Source: an uncultured Treponema sp.
GTDB taxonomy: Bacteria; Spirochaetota; Spirochaetia; Treponematales; Treponemataceae
NCBI GenBank assembly: GCA_905372345.1
Contig: CAJPPE010000005.1
Coordinates: 1-18,683 of the forward strand
DNA length: 18,683 nucleotides
Direction of reading: 5' to 3'
Of this stretch, positions 15,561-18,683 are shown piece after piece; the first letter of the stretch is position 1, and each line of letters opens with the position of its first letter. The translations under genes were made by a program, and so were the position numbers. The notes below the pieces were generated by a model. It was not told the origin of the DNA. It worked only from the letters and a program-made list of their open reading frames with translations, and made no database searches.

Positions 15561-15589
15561 ATTATAAACAAATGCGTCACTTTAGTCAA
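15561..15589 (-). promoter_or_regulatory. Promoter of the riboswitch-ABC transporter operon
   Basis: On the minus strand TTGACT (15589-15584) and a perfect TATAAT (15566-15561) are 17 bp apart. The start point would be near 15553, about 30 bases before the riboswitch outer stem. This is the strongest sigma-70 match in the window. Confidence 0.85.
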
Positions 15590-15618
15590 TATATTTTAAT
15601 ACCTATGTTAGATGTGTA

Positions 15619-15668
15619 TTGACAACATTCAATCGGTACTTGTATAAAGATAAAAAAAAGACTATAAT
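15619..15668 (+). promoter_or_regulatory. Two overlapping candidate promoters for glyS
   Basis: P1 is TTGACA (15619-15624), 18 bp, TATAAA (15643-15648). P2 is TTGTAT (15640-15645), 17 bp, perfect TATAAT (15663-15668). The direct repeat copy (15626-15641) fills the P1 spacer and ends on the first two bases of the P2 -35 box. Confidence 0.6.
15626..15641 (+). repeat. Right copy of 16-bp direct repeat flanking the ABC operon
   Basis: CATTCAATCGGTACTT, same orientation as 10101-10116 with one mismatch (C for T at base 5). It lies within the glyS promoter, between the operon promoter and the glyS start. Confidence 0.85.
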
Positions 15669-15702
15669 CTGCATTTGTTATTGCAATAAGGGAGATAAAT
15701 TT

Positions 15703-17058
15703 ATGGAAGATCATAAAATTTCAATGGAAAAAATTGTAAGCCTTTGTAAAAGAAGAGGTTTTGTTTTTCAGTCATCGGAAATTTATGGAGGACAAAACGG
15801 TGCATGGGATTACGGCCCCTTAGGTATAGAGTTAAAAAATAATGTTTCCCGCGCTTGGTGGAAAGAGATGACCCAGCTCCATGATAATATCGTAGGACTT
15901 GATGCCGCAATTTTAATGCATCCCCGCACATGGGAGGCTTCGGGCCATGTTGAAAATTTTACCGATCCTTTAGTCGACTGCAAAAAATGTAAGTCACGCT
16001 TTAGGGCGGACCATTTGTCTCCTGAAAATCTTGAAAAAAAAGTTTGTCCCGATTGCGGAGGTGAGCTTACCGACACCAGAAAATTCAACCTTATGTTTAA
16101 GACTCACATCGGCCCCACAGACGATAATTCAAGCGTTATTTATCTTCGCCCCGAAACGGCCCAAGGCATTTATGTAAACTATAAAAATATTATTCAATCA
16201 AATAGAATGAAGATTCCCTTCGGTATTGCTCAAATCGGAAAGGCTTTTAGAAACGAAATTGTTACAAAAAACTTTATTTTTAGAACCTGCGAATTTGAGC
16301 AGATGGAGATGCAGTTTTTTGTAAAGCCCGGAACTGATGACGAGTGGTTCGACTATTGGAAAAAACAACGCTGGGCTTTCTATGAGAAGTATGGGGTAAG
16401 AACAAATAAGCTCCAATGGCATCAGCACGGTAAGGACGAACTTGCTCATTATGCAAAAGATGCTTATGATATCGAATACGAATTCCCGATGGGCTTTAAG
16501 GAGCTTGAAGGTGTACATAACCGAACTAACTATGACCTTACGCGTCATACCGAGTATTCAGGCAAGGATATGCAATACATCGATCAAGATAACGGAAACG
16601 AAAAATATATTCCGTACATAATTGAAACTTCAGCCGGCTTAACAAGAAATGTTCTTATGTTTATTTGCGATGCCTATGATGAAGAAAAGGTTGCCGATAA
16701 GGGAAATGATGATGATTGGAGAACCGTATTACGCTTCCATCCGAATATTGCTCCTATAACCGTTGCTGTTCTTCCCTTGATGAAAAAAGACGGGCTTGCA
16801 GAATTGGCCGAAGAAATTCGAAATGAGCTTAAAGAGGAATTTAAAACCGATTATGATCAATCCGGTGCTATCGGAAAAAGATACCGCCGTCAGGATGAGG
16901 TTGGGACACCTTTTTGCGTAACCGTAGATTATGATTCAAAAGAAGATAATACGGTTACATTGCGATTTAGGGATTCTATGGAGCAAGTTAGAATTCCCAG
17001 AACGGAATTAATTTCACGAATAAAAACCGAAATTAAAAACTATAAAAGGGTACAGTAA
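15703..17058 (+). CDS. glyS: Glycyl-tRNA synthetase, alpha2 (single-chain) type
   Basis: Charges tRNA-Gly with glycine in the cytoplasm. This is the class II homodimer type found in eukaryotes, archaea and some bacteria (called GlyS or GlyQS), not the alpha2beta2 enzyme. It is 451 residues from the ATG at 15703, which has a GGGAG site; an in-frame TTG at 15619 lies in the -35 box and is rejected. Visible parts: [14 protein letters not shown] near 17-30, a four-cysteine zinc knuckle (Cys93, Cys96, Cys115, Cys118), RPETAQG (149-155), motif 2 FRNE (182-185), [12 protein letters not shown] (195-206), motif 3 SAGLTRNVL, and a C-terminal anticodon domain ([11 protein letters not shown] to the end). 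No T-box leader is seen. The phosphotransferase gene follows 11 bases later, likely on the same transcript. Confidence 0.97.
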   Translation: MEDHKISMEKIVSLCKRRGFVFQSSEIYGGQNGAWDYGPLGIELKNNVSRAWWKEMTQLHDNIVGLDAAILMHPRTWEASGHVENFTDPLVDCKKCKSRFRADHLSPENLEKKVCPDCGGELTDTRKFNLMFKTHIGPTDDNSSVIYLRPETAQGIYVNYKNIIQSNRMKIPFGIAQIGKAFRNEIVTKNFIFRTCEFEQMEMQFFVKPGTDDEWFDYWKKQRWAFYEKYGVRTNKLQWHQHGKDELAHYAKDAYDIEYEFPMGFKELEGVHNRTNYDLTRHTEYSGKDMQYIDQDNGNEKYIPYIIETSAGLTRNVLMFICDAYDEEKVADKGNDDDWRTVLRFHPNIAPITVAVLPLMKKDGLAELAEEIRNELKEEFKTDYDQSGAIGKRYRRQDEVGTPFCVTVDYDSKEDNTVTLRFRDSMEQVRIPRTELISRIKTEIKNYKRVQ

Positions 17059-17069
17059 AAAACCTTAAA

Positions 17070-18071
17070 ATGGAAAATTACTCCTACAGTGCAGAGGATA
17101 AGTCATTGCTTACTCCTCTGCTTTACAAGTACTTTGTGTTTCCGCTTGTAAGAATTTTACCTGAATCAATTCCGGCAAATATAATAACGATATTCTCCAA
17201 TAGCTTTGTAGTGCTTTCATTCGTTGTTGCTTATTTAAATTATATTTATGACACTTATAGATTTTTATGGTTGATTCCTATTTTTTGCTGGACCTATATT
17301 GTAGGAGACTGTTCGGATGGAATACAGGCAAGGCGGACAAAAACAGGTTCTCCGCTTGGCGAATACTTTGATCACTTTTTGGACAGCTTTGTTACGGGGC
17401 TTCTCACCGGTACTTTAATGCTTTGTTTTAGAGTTAAAAACCCAATTCTACTTTTTTGTGTATATCAGTTTTTATATGTCGGACAGATAGGAACTTTTTG
17501 GGGCCGTTTTAAAAACGGGGTTATGAACTTTTCAACTTTTAGTACAAGTGAAGGAACTATGGCCATTGCAATTATGGCCGCCCTTGCTTCTTTTTCCTTT
17601 ATGAGAGAGATCAGTTTAAAAAATATTTTTTTTACATTTAGTATTCCGTACATAATTATGTTTATTGCTTTTGGGGCAGCTTGGCTTACAGGTCTTATAG
17701 CTATTTTTAAGACAAAAAAAATAAGTATCCGTTTAGTTTTACATCTTTTCTTTTCTGCCTTTATAGGTGCAGTTTTAGTTTGGAAAATTCAAGCTCCGAT
17801 ATTTATGCAAACTTTGATTATTACATTTTACAATGTGTTGTTTATTCAATCGGTTTTATCGGCTACAGCGGAAAAAGTTAAAGATTCTTTACCGGATTTG
17901 TTGGTCCCTCTAAGCTGTTTGCTTTATTTTATTTTTTTAGAATATTTTATTGTTATCGGAACAGCTCAAATTGTTTATCTTTTGGTTAGAATAATCATAA
18001 GGTTTCTTATTTTCTTTAAGAAGTATAGACATTGCTGGTACTGGAAAAATCCAATTCCTGCAAAAAAGTAA
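17070..18071 (+). CDS. CDP-alcohol phosphotransferase, choline/ethanolamine phosphotransferase-like
   Basis: A 333-residue integral membrane enzyme of the CDP-alcohol phosphatidyltransferase family with around eight hydrophobic helices. The catalytic signature is complete: Asp80, Asp83-Gly84, Ala87-Arg88, Gly97, Asp101 and Asp105. The surrounding [21 protein letters not shown] closely resembles eukaryotic choline/ethanolamine phosphotransferases (QARRTNSSSPLGELFDHG), not bacterial PgsA or PssA, and a later FWGRFKNG...TSEGTM segment also recalls that group. The likely reaction is transfer of phosphocholine or phosphoethanolamine from the CDP form to diacylglycerol. T. denticola is known to make phosphatidylcholine by a CDP-choline route, which fits. 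Ribosome binding at the ATG is weak and it lies 11 bases after glyS, so it probably depends on read-through. The alcohol used is not proven by sequence. Confidence 0.88.
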   Translation: MENYSYSAEDKSLLTPLLYKYFVFPLVRILPESIPANIITIFSNSFVVLSFVVAYLNYIYDTYRFLWLIPIFCWTYIVGDCSDGIQARRTKTGSPLGEYFDHFLDSFVTGLLTGTLMLCFRVKNPILLFCVYQFLYVGQIGTFWGRFKNGVMNFSTFSTSEGTMAIAIMAALASFSFMREISLKNIFFTFSIPYIIMFIAFGAAWLTGLIAIFKTKKISIRLVLHLFFSAFIGAVLVWKIQAPIFMQTLIITFYNVLFIQSVLSATAEKVKDSLPDLLVPLSCLLYFIFLEYFIVIGTAQIVYLLVRIIIRFLIFFKKYRHCWYWKNPIPAKK

Positions 18072-18126
18072 ATAAAAATGCTTTTAAGGTATTGACAAAA
18101 TCTTGATAAAATAGCAAGGTATAGCC

Positions 18127-18683
18127 ATGGTTGATCCGATATTTAGTGATGAATTTTTAATGTCTCCTGAAGTAAAAGAGATAGCAGCATTTGAAATTCC
18201 TAAGTTTATAGATGCTGAAGATAATGAACTGGGTTCATCATCTTTAAAAATATCCAAAGCTTTTGGAAGGTGTGCCTCTTTTGAAATTTATACGGATAAA
18301 ACCAATGTAGATGCCGAAAAAAACTTGATAGAAAGTTTTAGGAAAAACATTCAGCTTCTTGTACAAAAAACTTGGGTTGAAAAAGATGATGAAGAATGTA
18401 AAGAAGATGCCTTGTACAGGATAAATTCTTTATGTGAAAAACTGATAAACTCGGAACATTCTGCCGCATACAAGGAATCGTTTGAAGATTGCTTTGCAAT
18501 TCTGCACGATGTTGTTTCCCTTCTTTTTGGGGATTTGGTAAAGAACGATTCTTTTGTGGAGTATGCCTTCCGCATTGACCCCGACTTCGGATTTTTTTGG
18601 TATTATGTTACTCGTCTTTCAAAGGTTGAAATCATATCTGAAGAAAAGGCCAGATATGCTTCCTTGCTTGCAATGTTCTTTTT
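18127..18683 (+). CDS. Hypothetical acidic protein, 3' end outside window
   Basis: An open frame of at least 185 codons running off the window. It begins MVDPIFSDEFLMSPEVKEIA at an ATG with AAGG seven bases before it. The product is acidic, helical-looking, without signal peptide or membrane segments, and has scattered cysteines (CASFEIY, EECKED, LCEKL, DCFAIL) with no clear metal pattern. The stretch FVEYAFRIDPDFGFFWYYVTRL is aromatic-rich and may pack as a core helix pair. I do not recognise the family; it may be a conserved treponemal protein. The 55-base gap after the phosphotransferase has a TTGACA (18092-18097) without a well-spaced -10 box, so it may share the upstream transcript. Confidence 0.75.
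   Translation, partial: MVDPIFSDEFLMSPEVKEIAAFEIPKFIDAEDNELGSSSLKISKAFGRCASFEIYTDKTNVDAEKNLIESFRKNIQLLVQKTWVEKDDEECKEDALYRINSLCEKLINSEHSAAYKESFEDCFAILHDVVSLLFGDLVKNDSFVEYAFRIDPDFGFFWYYVTRLSKVEIISEEKARYASLLAMFF

Noticed and set aside
10117..15625. Classical insertion sequence or transposon
   Set aside because: No transposase or integrase is present. TTGTCAA (10129-10135) and TTGACAA (15619-15625) are inverse to each other, but one abuts its repeat and the other is 12 bases away, and the match does not extend.
15619..15702. N-terminal extension of glycyl-tRNA synthetase from a TTG at 15619
   Set aside because: The TTG is the start of a TTGACA -35 box and the extra 28 residues are unlike the family; the ATG at 15703 has a GGGAG site and the right N-terminus.
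18092..18112. Promoter for the last gene
   Set aside because: TTGACA is followed by TAAAAT only nine bases later; no -10 box is at a workable distance.

Overview
The window looks like chromosome from an oral or host-associated Treponema, most likely Treponema denticola or a close relative. This is a judgement from recognised protein families, not from a search. Supporting signs are moderate AT-richness, short AT-rich spacers, spirochaete-style lipoprotein signals (cysteine at residue 21 in three proteins), a single-chain alpha2-type glycyl-tRNA synthetase, a CDP-alcohol phosphotransferase of the choline/ethanolamine type, and folD next to a small beta-barrel-like gene.

Layout. A peroxiredoxin (72-719) and a short CstA-family transporter (838-2292) run rightward, the first with its own terminator. 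CstA converges on folD across a bidirectional terminator (2337-2377). Divergent from folD is a tight rightward set: a predicted outer-membrane beta-barrel, a lipoprotein, and the replication-fork ATPase RarA, whose GTG start overlaps the lipoprotein stop. Converging on it are three leftward genes: an M42 aminopeptidase, a LysM lipoprotein and fhs. The promoter of fhs places the predicted transcription start on the ATG itself, so it may be leaderless.

The most interesting block is 10101-15641. A five-gene leftward ABC transporter operon of the nickel/peptide type (binding lipoprotein, two permeases, two ATPases) is preceded by a strong promoter (TTGACT, 17 bp, TATAAT), a cobalamin riboswitch with a clear B12 box, and a terminator-like hairpin with a T tract. 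A 14-bp perfect stem lies directly after the binding-protein stop codon. The whole unit is bracketed by a 16-bp direct repeat (15 of 16 identical). The right copy sits in the glyS promoter spacer and the left copy in the fhs upstream region. Codon choice inside the block looks different from its neighbours. The simplest reading is that a ready-regulated transporter cassette entered a once-continuous fhs/glyS divergent intergenic region. Riboswitch control suggests the substrate is cobalt, a cobalt chelate or a corrinoid, not a peptide.

To the right, glyS (true start 15703) is followed after 11 bases by a eukaryote-like choline/ethanolamine phosphotransferase. The window ends inside an unrecognised acidic protein. 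FolD and Fhs together cover the formate-to-methylene-tetrahydrofolate arm of one-carbon metabolism, so a B12-linked uptake system beside fhs makes metabolic sense, although the repeats suggest the position may be accidental. I saw no tRNA, rRNA, CRISPR array, transposase or integrase gene.
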